DNA of 64,000 bases, from positions 78,297,219 through 78,361,218 of the forward strand of contig CM071573.1 in the NCBI GenBank assembly GCA_036426205.1, given 5' to 3'. This document shows, piece after piece, positions 1 through 10,589 of the stretch (the stretch's first letter is position 1; each line of letters begins with the position of its first letter). Under the pieces are notes generated by a model. It saw nothing but the letters and a program-made list of their open reading frames with translations, searched no databases and was not told where the DNA came from. Origin of the DNA: Ascaphus truei. Lineage: Eukaryota; Chordata; Amphibia; Anura; Ascaphidae. The position numbers were made by a program, and so were the translations under genes.

Positions 1-60
1 ACACTCCACACACACCTTTTGTAAAGCGCTGCTTACACTGGGCGCTTTATAAATGTATAT
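1..60 (+). repeat. SINE/L2-type 3' tail fragment
   Basis: The stretch GTAAAGCGCTGC followed by GGCGCTTTATAAAT resembles the 3' tails of L2 LINEs and tRNA-like SINEs seen elsewhere in the window (for example 30838-30990). It is truncated by the window edge. The family assignment is inference. Confidence 0.4.
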
Positions 61-209
61 TTACACACACATACACAAACACACTTACATTACTAACATT
101 CAGGGACCATTAACACCTTGTCATAAATCGCATACTGCACAGGGGGGGAGGGATATGCTCTAGTCACAGATACATTCCAGGATGCGCGTTGTTTTTAAGT
201 AAAATCCTC

Positions 210-345
210 TCTTGCTTTATCCATTGTAACATCGCCGGAAGAAGAGATCAGTGTATCTCGAAAGCTCGGACAAATAAAGCATTTTGTTAGCCACAGAATG
301 GTTGGTCTATTCATTTTTGATTATTAAGCTCGGCTAACATGGTAC
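210..345 (+). mobile_element. Penelope-like retroelement tail (candidate)
   Basis: This block begins near CATTGTAACATCGCCGGAAG and runs through CTCGAAAGCTCGGACAAATA and TTAGCCACAGAATGG to a T-rich end. A second, nearly identical copy lies at 45088-45195. Both abut simple repeats: TATG here, TA/TG there. I link it to Penelope-like element 3' ends from general resemblance; there is no coding part to confirm this. Confidence 0.5.
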
Positions 346-346
346 C

Positions 347-1119
347 TGGTATGTATGTATGTATGTAGTATGTATGTGTGTGTGTGTGTGTGGTGTGGTT
401 GTGTGTATTGTGTGGGTGTGTGTGGTGTTATGTATGTATGTATGTAGTGTGGTGTGTGTGTGTGTGTGTGTGGTGTGTGTGTGTGTGATGTATGTATGTA
501 GTATGTATGTATGTAGTGTGTATGTGTGTATGCAGTTATGGATGTTGTGTAGTATGGGGTTTATGTATGTATGTATGTATGTATGTATGTATGTATGTAT
601 GTGAGTATGTATGTATGTATGTATGTATGTGAGTATGTATGTATGTATGTATGTGTGTATGTATGTATGTATGTATGTATGTGTGTATGCATGTATGCAT
701 GTATGCATGTATGCGTGTATGCGTGTATGCATGTATGTAGTGTGTATGTGTGTATGTGTGTATGTGTGTATGTGTGTATGTGTGTATGGTGTATGGTGTA
801 TGTATGATGTATGTATGTATGTATGTATGTTGTATGTGTGTATGTGTGTAGTTGTGTATGTGGTGTATGTTGTAGCATGTATGTATGCGTGTGTGTGTTG
901 TGTGTGGGTGTGTGGTGTGTGTGTGTTGTGTGTATGTGTGTGTGTGTGTGTGTGTATGTATGTAGTGTATGTATGTCGTGTTGTATGTATTGTATGATGT
1001 ATTGTATGTATTGTGTTGTATGTGTGTGGTGTGTGTGGTGGTAGTATGTAGGTATGTATGTATGTATGTATGTATGTATGTATGTATGTATGTATGTATG
1101 TATGTATGTATGTATGTAT
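347..1119. repeat. (TATG)n/(TG)n compound microsatellite, ~770 bp
   Basis: The run is almost pure TATG and TG with variants such as TGCA and TGTA. Open reading frames of Met-Tyr-Val-Cys or Thr-His-Ile type across it are by-products of the repeat. It lies in the CSGALNACT2 intron and ends only about 47 bp before the exon at 1167. Confidence 0.97.
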
Positions 1120-1166
1120 GCATCTCCCTAATATCACAAACTGTTTTACACCTGTTAATGTTCTAG

Positions 1167-1248
1167 GTTCATAAGAAGGACTCCGGTTTCTGGCGGGATT
1201 TTGGCTTCGGGATGACCTGCCAGTTTAGGACCGATTTCCTGACCATCG
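1167..1248 (+). CDS. CSGALNACT2: CSGALNACT2 penultimate exon (82 nt)
   Basis: The acceptor is TTAATGTTCTAG just before 1167 and the donor is GTAAGT from 1249. The reading starts [15 protein letters not shown] and ends TIG, with the first base of the next Gly codon at 1248 (phase 1). Only about 47 bp of non-repetitive intron separates it from the upstream microsatellite. Confidence 0.92.
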
Positions 1249-3163
1249 GTAAGTGGTAACCAGGCAACACCCTGCACCCCTCCGGAGAGTAACAGGGGGG
1301 GGTGACCTCATCCTTTCCAACCTGCCCCCTTCACACACACAATACATAAATCCAGCTAGGAAAGTAATGAACACAACTCGTTGGCCTTAACCGACTGAGC
1401 CACTGATTGAGCCCCCTGTGCTGAAGCAGGGATATCCTGAAAACCTGACCTGTTGGTGGCCCTTGAGGACAGGAGTTGGCTGCCCTGACCAAAGCCAAGA
1501 CAAAATACAAGTGAAATAGTGAGTTGTTACATGGCGGAGTGATTTCACTTCTGTTGGGGCCGAGCCTTTTATAAACAACTTACCTTTTCCAAACGCTGCT
1601 TATGCAAAGGTTGAAATGGCCTTATTTAAAGTAGGTGAAAATCCGGGTAACAAAGGCACTGTAACAATGCAGTAACTTCCATTCAAGTCCATGCAGGCGC
1701 AGGACATTAGAATGTTACTCGGGCGCCATCTTGTGGAATAATGTATACATTCTGAGTAACGCCGCGCGCATAACACGCAGCAAAGTAACTGTGAGCGCGG
1801 GGAGTCCGCTGCATTATTACTGCTCATTATATCAGAAAATGGGTATAATGAGCTCTTCTGTTGTATTGAATCCATTTCTGCTCACGACATCTGGCGCAGT
1901 ATATATCTATATATATAGTCGCCGACACTACAGTCCAGGGAATTATAGTAATACAATAAATACATTAATTGCCACAAATTGCATAGGTACACAGTGTGAC
2001 GGCGGATAGGAACCATGCGGGCCCTTTATTCTGCCCATTTTCCCATCCGCTGTGATACATCTGACCATATGTAATTCTTGGCTTCCTTTTATACCTGGGA
2101 TCGCCTTAAAGAAGGAGCGTCTCAGTGAGTAACGCCACTGACTCTGGCACGGAGTGTGAAGCAGGGGAACCTGGTTCAATCCTTTGGGCAAGTCACTTAT
2201 CATAAATTGTAAGCTCTACGGGGCAGGGACTGTGTCTGCAAAATGTCTCTGTAAAGCGCCACGTAAAACTAGCAGCGCTATACAAGAACATGCTATTATT
2301 ATTAAAGCAGCAGTCCAAGCTGCCTATTTTATTGTATTTATTTTCCCCTTTAATATGTACATTAATAAAATCCACACACTGACAAGTGATTAACCAAGTT
2401 GCCGATCGTCAAAGATTTGGCTCGGGGGTTCACTAAATGACTGTCAGTGCAGCAGAAGAGGATCAAAGATGCAGAGTTCTGTGGGCAAGATCATGTTACC
2501 AGGCCGTCCCTAGATACAATTGGTGCACTGCTAGAGAGAGGACAGGGCTCCACAAGGGGTGTGCCAGTGCCTGTTTCAGAAGAGGAAGGGGTGTGACTTT
2601 GTAAATGGTTGCTATAGAAACAAAAAATGCTTGTTACATTATAGTACATTAAAACTTCAGAGTTGTTTAAAAAAAATGCCACAAGTATTTTCTCATAGTA
2701 CAGAACTGATTTACTTAAAAAAACACACATGTAGGATATTGCTTGGTCTGGACCAGCAATATCCTACATGTGTGTTTTTTTAAGTAAATCAGTGACTTTT
2801 TGCATAGCTAGAGGGGAAGGTGATGACGGGCACAGCTCATCTCTGTGTCTTCTCTCTGCCACCTCCACAGGGGGATTTGATCTGGAAGTCAAAGGCTGGG
2901 GTGGAGAGGATGTCCACTTGTACCGGAAGTACCTCCACGGGGAGATGATGGTGGTGCGCACGCCGGTGCCCGGACTCTTCCACCTGTGGCACGAGAAGCA
3001 CTGCGCGGACGAGCTCACCCCGGAACAGTACCGCATGTGCATCCAGTCCAAGGCCATGAACGAGGCCTCTCACCCTCACCTGGGCATGCTGGTCTTCCGG
3101 GAGGAGATCGAGGCCCATCTGCGCAAGCAAGCCTTCCGGACTAACAGTGAGCCGGAGGCCTGA
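1167..3163 (+). CDS. CSGALNACT2: Chondroitin sulfate N-acetylgalactosaminyltransferase 2, C-terminal two exons
   Basis: This is the 3' end of a gene whose other exons lie left of the window. The family is a type II Golgi membrane enzyme that adds GalNAc to the linkage tetrasaccharide or growing chain in chondroitin sulfate synthesis. Joined, exons 1167-1248 and 2871-3163 read through a G/GG split codon (phase 1) to give about 124 residues. Visible motifs are [20 protein letters not shown], then [14 protein letters not shown] (the acidic GGED segment of the beta-4-GalT-like fold), [11 protein letters not shown] and [20 protein letters not shown], ending in RTNSEPEA and TGA. The ending resembles CSGALNACT2 more than CSGALNACT1, and the RASGEF1A neighbour supports paralog 2. 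No frameshift is visible. The protein is on the plus strand and convergent with RASGEF1A. Confidence 0.93.
1389..1490 (+). mobile_element. Foldback hAT-like MITE, right half
   Basis: It carries the right arm of the family described at 34596-34784, reading CTGTGCTGAAGCAGGGATAT then GACCTGTTGGTGGCCCTTGA. The left arm is missing and no target duplication is recognisable. Confidence 0.75.
2105..2305 (+). mobile_element. tRNA-like SINE
   Basis: The head contains a box-B-like GGTTCAATCC. The body has GGGCAAGTCACTTATC, ATTGTAAGCTCTACGGGGCA and TGTAAAGCGC, and it ends in an ATTATTATTA tail. The same elements occur in reverse orientation at 22320-22610. A tRNA origin is inferred from the box-B-like motif. 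Confidence 0.7.
2705..2793. repeat. Near-perfect 89-bp hairpin
   Basis: The left arm starts ACTGATTTACTTAAAAAAAC and its reverse complement ends at 2793. The arms are 43-44 nt and match except for one extra T. The loop is about 2 nt. It is a palindromic MITE-like insertion or an assembly palindrome in the intron, close to the terminal exon's acceptor. Confidence 0.95.
2871..3163 (+). CDS. CSGALNACT2: CSGALNACT2 terminal coding exon
   Basis: The acceptor CACCTCCACAG precedes 2871. Two bases complete the split Gly codon, then the frame reads [20 protein letters not shown] through [20 protein letters not shown] to TGA at 3161-3163. Codon use is GC-rich, unlike the AT-richer intron. The exon also carries the 3' UTR. 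Confidence 0.95.
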
Positions 3164-3884
3164 GGGGTCCCCGGGGCCGCGTGGGAACTTGCTGCAAGCA
3201 CCGCGGAGGCGGAGCCTAGGACGGAGGCTGGGACCTCAGAATGCGTCGGGGGGGCCTGGTACTCGAGAGGTGCAACTTGTGCGGGGTTTTCCGTCATAAA
3301 CCCCGGCCCGGACGAGACAGAAGTAGGTTGGCTGCATGGGCGGTCGGCCCTTTCTGGACAAGCATCGGAGATGGTGCTGGGCAGTTGTTGGACCTACGGA
3401 GGAATATATTAGGGGCCCGTGGCCCTCACCCACTGCTTATTCCCTTCAGGGGGAAGAGGGGGGGGGGAGATTGCAGCACATTGCAGAGCAATATATCTAT
3501 AACATGCAATGCCTTGCATGCGTCTCCAGCACTGAAGGGGTTACTCTACCCAGCATCCTTGTCAATGAATTTAATGCAATGCTTTTCATTAATACAGTAG
3601 GTAGGCAATCAAGGTTATTGCCAAGAAAGTCATATAACAATCCTGATGTGCTTGATTGATTAGTGCTCTAAATATTTGGCATATACCGTTTCGCTGGCCC
3701 AGAGGCAGCTCCAATACAGTGCGTTGCTGACCTGGCAGCCGAGGGGTTAATTTTCCTTTACCAGTCATGGGCATTACCCACGTGTGTCACAGGAATGGAA
3801 TCAACGGGTTATCATCAGCTGGGTGAGGACATATGGAGCAGGCATGACGGAAACCCAACTCCTGGGTGCCTTATTGCATCAGAG

Positions 3885-4057
3885 CAGGGTTGGCCAACTC
3901 CAGTCCTGAAGGGTCACCAACGGGTCAGGTTGTCAGGATATCCCTGCTTCAGCGCAGGTGGCTCAATCAGTGGCTCAGTCTGATTAAGCCACCTGCGCTG
4001 AAGCAGGGATAACCTGACTTGTTGGTGGCCTTTGAGGACTGGAGTTGGCCACTCCTG
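3885..4057. mobile_element. Foldback hAT-like MITE
   Basis: It begins CAGGGTTGGCCAACTCC and ends with the inverted GGAGTTGGCCACTCCTG. Flanking 8-mers CATCAGAG (3877-3884) and CATTAGAG (4058-4065) match at 7 of 8 positions, as expected for a hAT-type target duplication. Confidence 0.88.
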
Positions 4058-4549
4058 CATTAGAGCAGACAGGGACAGAAAGCAAACGGCTCATTTAATG
4101 CAAACGGTGATATATGAACGCGCAGAGCGTGCGCAGAGCGTGCGCAGAGAAGTTTGGTCCGTCACAATGCGGCATTTTTGTAGTTGCGTTTGTAAATTGC
4201 GGCCAGATAAGTTTACACCACTTAAGACAAAACCAGCTGCACAGAGGCCCGGAATGTTCCGTATAAATCCTCTTATCGACACTTTGTAAATCATAAATGC
4301 ATGTGGCACAAAACGTGGCGCAAACAAACCCCTTCTTACACTGACGCGAAGACCGGCAAGATGGAGATGATGCAAATTTGGGTCAATATATAGCCCCCAG
4401 AGTCCTTTTTATTAGCTAAAAATTGTCAAATTATTGGTTTGGAAGCTAAGAAATGACATTTTTCGTGCAGAATCGCGGCCCGTAATATTGATAGAGGATC
4501 ATTTATGAACACCCTGACGTTTTAGACGGGTCCCCAAACCTGCCTCACC

Positions 4550-4622
4550 CCACAATCGCACAGCATACAGCACGTCCACTGCAGCCAGGGATTCTGGGAA
4601 ATGACATGCAAATGAGCACTGC
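4550..4622. repeat. CTGCAGCCAGGGATTCTGGG repeat family, copy
   Basis: It contains CACTGCAGCCAGGGATTCTG followed by GACATGCAAATGAGCA. Related copies lie near 15610-15720, 31700-31810, 54700-54830, 55640-55760 and 56120-56200. Confidence 0.75.
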
Positions 4623-4971
4623 TAGTGGATCACTTTTTGCTTCTTTCCACTTTATCAGGGATCCCCTAATGTGGAAATGTTAAACCGGAGACGATGCAGC
4701 CTGGTTAATTTGTAGCGATCCAAAACACATTTCCTAGATCATGAATAGAAACAGCCCAAGGGGTGTCTGGGTATCTTTTTAATCCAGGTGTTCCCCCGCC
4801 CCCCTGGTATTATACAATGAGGACGCGCAGTGTCTGCTGTAATCTGTGGATGTTCCTTCCCTGGGGAAAACAAGCAAGCAAAGGAATGAGCTTTGCAATG
4901 CAGGCCCCCTGGATACAAAGGGATTTATTTGTTATCTGATATTATTGTTCAGTCTCTTCACCACCTTAAAC

Positions 4972-5210
4972 CAGGGGCGGCCAACTCCAGTCCTCAAGAG
5001 CCACCAACAGGTCAGTTTTTCAGAATGTCCCTGCTTCAGCACAGGTAGCTCAGTCAAAGACTGAGCCACTGATGGAGCCACCTATGCTGAAGCAGAGACT
5101 GAGCCACCAGTGTTGAAGCAGGGACTGATTGAGCCACCAGTGGTGAAGCAGAGAGATCCTGAAAACCTGACCTGTTGGTGGCACTTGAGGACTGGATTTG
5201 GCCACCCCTG
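4972..5210. mobile_element. Foldback hAT-like MITE with expanded centre
   Basis: The ends are CAGGGGCGGCC and GGCCACCCCTG. The flanking 8-bp duplication is perfect: CCTTAAAC at 4964-4971 and 5211-5218. The middle contains extra degenerate copies of the GAGCCACC...GAAGCAG segment, making it about 50 bp longer than other members. Confidence 0.93.
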
Positions 5211-5589
5211 CCTTAAACAGTTTGCGCATTAAGGCACTTAAGGGTTTATAGAATCGGTGGGCAGTTAAACCCGTCGTTAACGCAGTTAGAATAATAATGG
5301 AGGTGGGAAAAAAGTGAAGGTCCGGTTTAGAATTTTGTATTGTTGTATTCTATTTCTAATGTGTTTTCATATCGTTAACCCTGTCCGTGCCAGGGTGAGG
5401 CCGTTTCTGGGCCCCTCAGGCAGCAAAAGGGTTAAAATGTCCACCAAAGAGCTTTTGCTTGTGCGTAGCTGTAGGACACACGCAGAGACAAGACGCGATT
5501 GTTCTACGTCGCCGCAAATCCGTGAACCCAATAAAATTATTTTTCCTACGGACGGGTGGTTTTATATTGTGTCGCAGTCTGCTGGCCCA

Positions 5590-5740
5590 GAACTCAGGAA
5601 AGATTACCAGCAGGTCAGGTTTTCAGGTTATCCCTGCTTCAGCACAGGTGACTCAATCTTTGACTCAGCCACCTGTGCTGAAGCAGGGATATCCTGAAAA
5701 CCGAGAAAGGGGGAGGATTGGAGTTGAGAATCCCTGAACT
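5590..5740. mobile_element. Foldback MITE, eroded ends
   Basis: The core hairpin arms around CCCTGCTTCAGCACAGGTGA and CACCTGTGCTGAAGCAGG are clear. The outer ends have diverged and no target duplication is visible. Confidence 0.75.
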
Positions 5741-5812
5741 AACCCCTTCACTGTCGGAGATTATAGCACCACATTGAGTGACCCTCCCCCCTATGGCAGT
5801 GAAGGGGTTAAA
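5741..5812. repeat. Inverted pair of GGCAGTGAAGGGGTTAA motif
   Basis: AACCCCTTCACTGTCGGAG at about 5742 faces GGCAGTGAAGGGGTTAA ending near 5811, about 35 bp apart. The motif occurs many times across the window (see findings). Confidence 0.8.
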
Positions 5813-5855
5813 CTTAGATGAACAGCAAAATAAACACTCAAAATTCTGCATTAAC

Positions 5856-7440
5856 AAAAAAAACCATGTCCAGGGTTTCGTCTCCTTCTTCTTTGGAGCC
5901 GTCTCTCGATGTCTTTCTTGCTACACTTCAGAAAACGTGTGCTTTTTAAACATCTTTTCCCCCTATGTAGCACTGGCACAAGGAATATCTGTCCAACAGA
6001 GCTTGCCATCTAACCTTGGTGCCAGAAACACGAGGAGATGGAGTTTCTAACCCAAGGGGCGGCCCGAGATTTCCGTGGCGGCGACATTACCGCGGAGCGG
6101 CTTCTCCGGCACTTCATGGTTCAGTCCAAGCAGCTTTTACAGTTTTTTTTTTTTTTATCGGGTTGAAGCAGGGGGTCTCCAGCGCTGAACTCCGGGGACC
6201 CCCTGCTTCCAGAAATACCTCCATAGGGGGTCCGATATCACAAGTTTAAATGTCCTGTTCACGCGGGCTAACAGGAATCCTCAAGGGGCGAGTTGGGTGA
6301 TTGTTGCTTTTACGTGCAGCCCCTTTCAATCCTGCTTCACAAACATGAATGCAGCCACCTCTGGGGTCAGGCCCTCTTCCCAAATTAGCAGCACTCCTTT
6401 GTAGCAGCTTCTGTAACCAGTTTTGCATAAGAGACTGAAATGCCTTGTGCACAGGAAATGAGGGCGGGGGGAGCTGGATAAGGTCACGGTCCAGGAGGGA
6501 CCCGTTACAGGGGGGCCCTCATCACAGAGGTAGGTGCCAGCCCATCTGCATGACCGTTCTTGGAGCGACAATATGTATGTAGCCCTGCTCGGGCCGGCTT
6601 GATGGCGCCGTCACTGCACCGAGCCCCGCGGTTACTGAGGCCCCGCCCTCTTCCCCACAACAATGAAACCGATTGCCAGGGGGAGAGCGCGGGGCCTGTG
6701 TAACTGTCTCTTACCTGTGTGGCGGCATCTCTTTCAGCATCCCGCTGTCATGGCGTCACGTTGCCATGACATTGTGACGCTGCGTCGTCTGGGGAGGAGA
6801 TGCTGTTGGAAAATAGTGGAGAATGTAAATAAATGTGTTCTCAGTTTGATACTTCGCTTTCTCAGAGGTGGCTGCTGACATCATTGTAAAGTGCATTGGA
6901 CTTGAAAGGTCCTTTTAAGGGATTTATTAGGAAGCTGTTAACTCATTTGTAAGGATTGCAGTTTTATTTGTAACAATATAACATATGATCTCTGCAGCAC
7001 CTTCTGACTTCTCCCCGAGCCTTCTCTATAGATTCTGCCTGTTCCGGCAGCTGCTCCTCCCACACTCGGCTCATGTGGATCAGCCTTTCTCTAGAGATTG
7101 CTGCACCAGAGTAGGGTTACCAGGTGCCTGCTTTTATCCACACATACTCTTTAAGGGGCTGTGACATCGTCCGGGCGGATTTCTGACACGTTGTTTTTCG
7201 GCCGGGCGCAGATGGATATACGTTTTTAATAGAGTAGGCAATAAACATAGAAACAAATAGAGGAATGACCTCTGTGATGGGGGCTACCAAACACTGGACA
7301 GCAGGTAAATTGGAGGCATAATATTAACCCTTTAAAAAAAATGTCCGTGAACTGTGAGTAGAAACCGTGGCTCCGCAGGAAAGTATATGCAAATGCAGAA
7401 TCACAATAACGGATAGAATTGAGCCCCATGGAGTTGGTAG
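5856..7440. other. Intergenic spacer with old repeats
   Basis: A fragment near 6145-6240 (GGGTTGAAGCAGGGGGTCTC) resembles one end of the MITE at 16661-17000. About 6590-6830 is homologous, inverted, to 56760-56960. No supported gene was seen between the two convergent genes here. Confidence 0.6.
6590..6830 (-). repeat. Dispersed GC-rich repeat (inverted relative to 56.8 kb)
   Basis: The reverse complement reads TTACACAGGCCCCGCGCTCT and continues with GGCAATCGGTTTCATTG, matching the 56870-56940 segment with substitutions. Both copies are rich in CATGGC/GTGACG words. The family is not recognised. Confidence 0.6.
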
Positions 7441-7446
7441 TTACCA

Positions 7447-7580
7447 AAAGGGAACCAGCAGCGATATCAGGCAACTAATATCCTAATATATGCAGCAATA
7501 TCAGGCAACTAATATCCTAATATATGCAGCAATATCAGGCAGCTAATATCCTAATATATGCAGCAATATCAGGCAACAAG
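7447..7580. repeat. 34-bp tandem repeat, about 4 copies
   Basis: The unit begins ATCAGGCAACTAATATCCTA and continues ATATATGCAGCAAT. The copies are almost identical, with one substitution in the third, and decay at the right end. Confidence 0.92.
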
Positions 7581-8290
7581 AATCCCCTAATGAGCGTAAC
7601 CAATCCAAATGTAGGCAGCAATCTTCAGCGGTCACATGAATAAGAGTACTCGCGCCCCATGAAGGCGTTCCGACACCCCGCGTGCTTCCTGATGTGAGGT
7701 AAACGGAGTAGATGACGCTGGTAGAAAAAGGAGCACTGAGTGATAAAGTGATAAAGTGCAGACTGGTGTGAAACGCGTTGGAGGTTTCTCTTCTTTTTAT
7801 ATTTTTCAGCTATATGCCTCAAAGTGTTTTGTTATTTTTCAACTGGCCACCAGTTCTTTCCTTTTTACCAGCTTCAATAAACATAGAAAGGATTTATAAA
7901 AAAAAAAATCTAAAAAATATATGACGAAAATAAGTAAAAATAAGTAAATGAACAAAAAAACTAAGTGACCAGTTACGTGGATTAATAAAAATCATGATGC
8001 GATTAGGTTAGTGCCTACAGTTTATAGAGCAGTTAGGTCGTCTCTAATGCGGGTTTGTGAGTGTCCAAATGATGCAGCTAGTGCAATAAAAGAGATTCTA
8101 TCTCAGAACGTTGCTGCTGCTTATTCAGGTCCAATCACCAACGTAACAATGTATCTGTAAAAGATGCAAAGCGGCCTGCATTAAAACATTTATAAAAGAC
8201 ATAGAATAAACTGATACGTCACACTCACACGTGTGTGGCCAGGGCCACGGACAGCTTGTATGGGACCACGGACAGCTTGTATGGGGAATA
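7581..8290. other. Spacer, no gene seen
   Basis: This is mostly AT-rich unique-looking sequence. GTGTGAAACGCGTTGG near 7760 is a word common in amphibian repeat ends, but I cannot define an element. No splice-supported coding exon was found. Confidence 0.4.
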
Positions 8291-8297
8291 GGGCTGG

Positions 8298-8618
8298 TTG
8301 TTTACAGGGACCCCCGGTTTGATGGGAACGGCGGCAGTTGAGGGAGGAGGGCAAACCGTGCCCACCACTGCAACGTTTCCAGCATTACAACAAGTTTTCC
8401 AGGGACAACCAGAGGTGCTGTTAGTGCGGCGGGTGACGGAGGAGATCTTAGTGCGGTGTGCGCGGCGGGTGCCGGAGGAGATCTTAGTGCGGTGTGTGCG
8501 GCAGGTGCCGGAGGAGCTGTTAGTGCGGTGTGTGCGGCTCGTGCCGGAGGAGATCTTAGTGCGGTGTGCGTTGTGCGCAGAAGTTGTCAGAGAAGAGGAG
8601 CGGTGCATGCAGCACTAG
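8298..8618 (+). other. 106-codon ORF with in-frame 36-bp repeats; doubtful gene
   Basis: A frame opens at ATG 8298 and ends after VREEERCMQH. Its middle has four tandem 36-bp units that read as 12-residue repeats like RRVPEEILVRCV (about 8420-8570). Because 36 is a multiple of three, the opposite strand is also open (about 127 codons, with KISSGTRRTHRT-type repeats). There is no recognisable domain, promoter or splice signal. It may be a minisatellite that happens to stay open. Confidence 0.25.
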
Positions 8619-8629
8619 ATTTAATAACT

Positions 8630-9560
8630 AGTAACATCAAGTTCAACCTGTGTTAAATTTAGACAACAGAATGCAAACACAAAACCCCAGTGACAAATTA
8701 TCCAATGTCACATAACGGGGGGAAATAAATCCCTTTCTTCAATCAGATTACTTCCTGGATCAACACCCTTCCCATGTTTACTTATTTGGTATATCCCTGT
8801 ATACCTTTCCTTTCTAAAAAGATGCCCAACCTTATATGTTGTAGCTGCCATCACAGTCTCCATGGGTAATGAATCCCACATTGTAACTGCCCTTACTGTA
8901 AAGAACCCTTTCCTGTGTTGCTGGTGAAATCTCCTTTCCTCCAACCTTAAGGGATGACCCCGAGTCCTTTGTACTGCCCTTGGGATGAATAGTTCTTTTG
9001 AAAGCTCCTTGTACTGTCCCCGAATATATTTGGATATGGTTATCATATCCCCTCTTAGACGCCTCTTTTCTAATGTAAATAAATCTAATTTAGCTAGCCT
9101 CTCCTCATAAGTTAGATTGTCCATCCCCTTTATTAATTTGGTGGCTCTTCTCTGCACTTTCTCTAGTTCCATAATGTCTTTTCTAATGAGTGGTGCCCAA
9201 ACTGTACAGTGGGTCATCGCTTTCTGATGGATGTCTTATCCGAAGCCGCATAGTGCAATCCGGCGGTCAATTATCCGACGTCGGACCTGCTCATCCGACG
9301 GTCAGCGCCAGGGAGTAACATTGACCCGCAATCCGCCGGACACATTATCCGATGTCGGACCTGCTCATCCGACAGTCACCGCCGGGGAGTAACATTGACC
9401 CGCAATCCGCCGGACACATTATCCGACGGTGGCTGCGGGTTCACATTCCATTGGATAAGCGAGGACGCGCTGTGCTCCATATTCAAGGTGCGGTCTTACT
9501 AATGCTTTATAGAGTGGCATAATTACGCTGACTTCCCTTCCATCCATTCCCCGCTCAATG
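8630..9560 (-). mobile_element. CR1-type LINE, 3' fragment, interrupted
   Basis: On the minus strand the frame from about 9217 to 8710 reads the C-terminal end of a CR1-like ORF2 protein: [40 protein letters not shown] and [13 protein letters not shown]. Further upstream, VIMPLYKALVRPHLEYGAQ at about 9480-9540 is the preceding segment of the same protein. The two are separated by unrelated sequence at about 9225-9440. The 3' end, reverse complement of TTCAACCTGTGTTAAATTTA, is shared with the fragment at 39120. The element is 5' truncated and dead. Confidence 0.88.
9225..9440. repeat. Insertion with 74-bp tandem duplication inside the CR1 LINE
   Basis: TCGGACCTGCTCATCCGAC occurs at 9281 and again at 9355, each followed by AGTAACATTGACCCGCAATC. 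ATCCGACG/CGTCGGAT words give it a palindromic character. It splits the LINE reading frame, so it inserted later. Confidence 0.75.
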
Positions 9561-9599
9561 CAAGGTGAAAACCGTCCGCGCACTGAGTCGCTATCACGG

Positions 9600-10580
9600 C
9601 CACCTCCATTCAAAGCAAAGCGACAGGTTGGTGTGGTACAGTGTTATTTGTTACCATGGTTACCAATTTATTTTCCTTTTAAACATTTAATGTCTCTGAA
9701 ACGGTTCAAGCAAATTGTCTGAAAACATAGTACAAGTTGTAAAATAATACATTTAATGTCCTGTATCAAGAATCCGGTCAAAGAGATGTACAGTTTTTCT
9801 TTTTATTCCTTAAAAAAAAAACCACACGAACTTCAAGATGGGGGCGGCACCGATTAAGGTGACACTTCTGGCAGATCTAAATTATGATGGCAGAAATGTT
9901 TTTATCGGAATTTTATCAGAAATAAAAAAAACGTTACGGCGTTTTCCCTCTGGAGAGAGAACAAGCAAACAGACGCAGACGCACCCAGTGGGGCCACAAA
10001 GTCTTCTTGAAGTCATCACTTTGCTCGCTCATCCAATATACTGTATGGCAATATGTGTGTTGTCCAGAGGGGGGAAAAAACATCATTTACTAGAACATTA
10101 ATAAAATATTATACCTCTGGTTTATTTACCCTGCATCATTCTCTCTCCATTACCCTCCGACACTACCTGCACATACCTCCTCTCCCCCTGCTGGGCCCCA
10201 TCAGATGCCCCCTCCTCAATTACCCTGCTGGATCCTGCATATACATACACTCACTAATACTATTACTCACTGATATACTCCCTATTACCAGCACACTGCA
10301 GGGAGGAGCCTCCCAGGGAGGGGAGGAGCTGCTACGTGAGTCTGCAGCGCCATCTTATGGTCAGAATTTGCATGGCGCTGCTCCTCTCCTCCCGGCAAGC
10401 GGCCCAATTATTCCATATCTGACCAGCCCAGGGGGAAATAGTCTCCCTGTTCCTGCGGCCTGTGCTTCAGAAGAATAAAGTTTTATTCGTTTGAATGGAG
10501 CTGAGAACTCAAGAAGCAACATCATTTGCCGCTTATATCTCTGCAACGGATAATATAAAAACCTTTCTGTTTCTCCACAG
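9600..10580. other. Spacer, no gene seen
   Basis: Mixed AT-rich and C-rich unique-looking sequence. The small open frames have no splice context or recognisable domain. Confidence 0.4.
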
Positions 10581-10589
10581 CTAAAATGT

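Larger units (their letters stand above)
1249..2870 (+). other. CSGALNACT2: CSGALNACT2 last intron, 1.6 kb
   Basis: This is a GT-AG intron. It contains a half copy of the foldback MITE (about 1389-1490), a tRNA-like SINE (about 2105-2305) and an 89-bp hairpin (2705-2793) ending about 77 bp before the acceptor CACCTCCACAG. I see no other gene in it. Confidence 0.85.
3164..5855 (+). other. CSGALNACT2: CSGALNACT2 3' UTR candidate region
   Basis: No coding sequence follows the stop. Candidate polyadenylation signals AATAAA on the + strand are at 5530-5535 and 5829-5834, implying a 3' UTR of 2.4-2.7 kb that would include two complete foldback MITEs and part of a third. The true end cannot be fixed from sequence alone. 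Confidence 0.4.

Noticed and set aside
334..1137. 267-codon Thr-His-Ile-Tyr frame and related frames
   Set aside because: Direct translation of the TATG/TG microsatellite.
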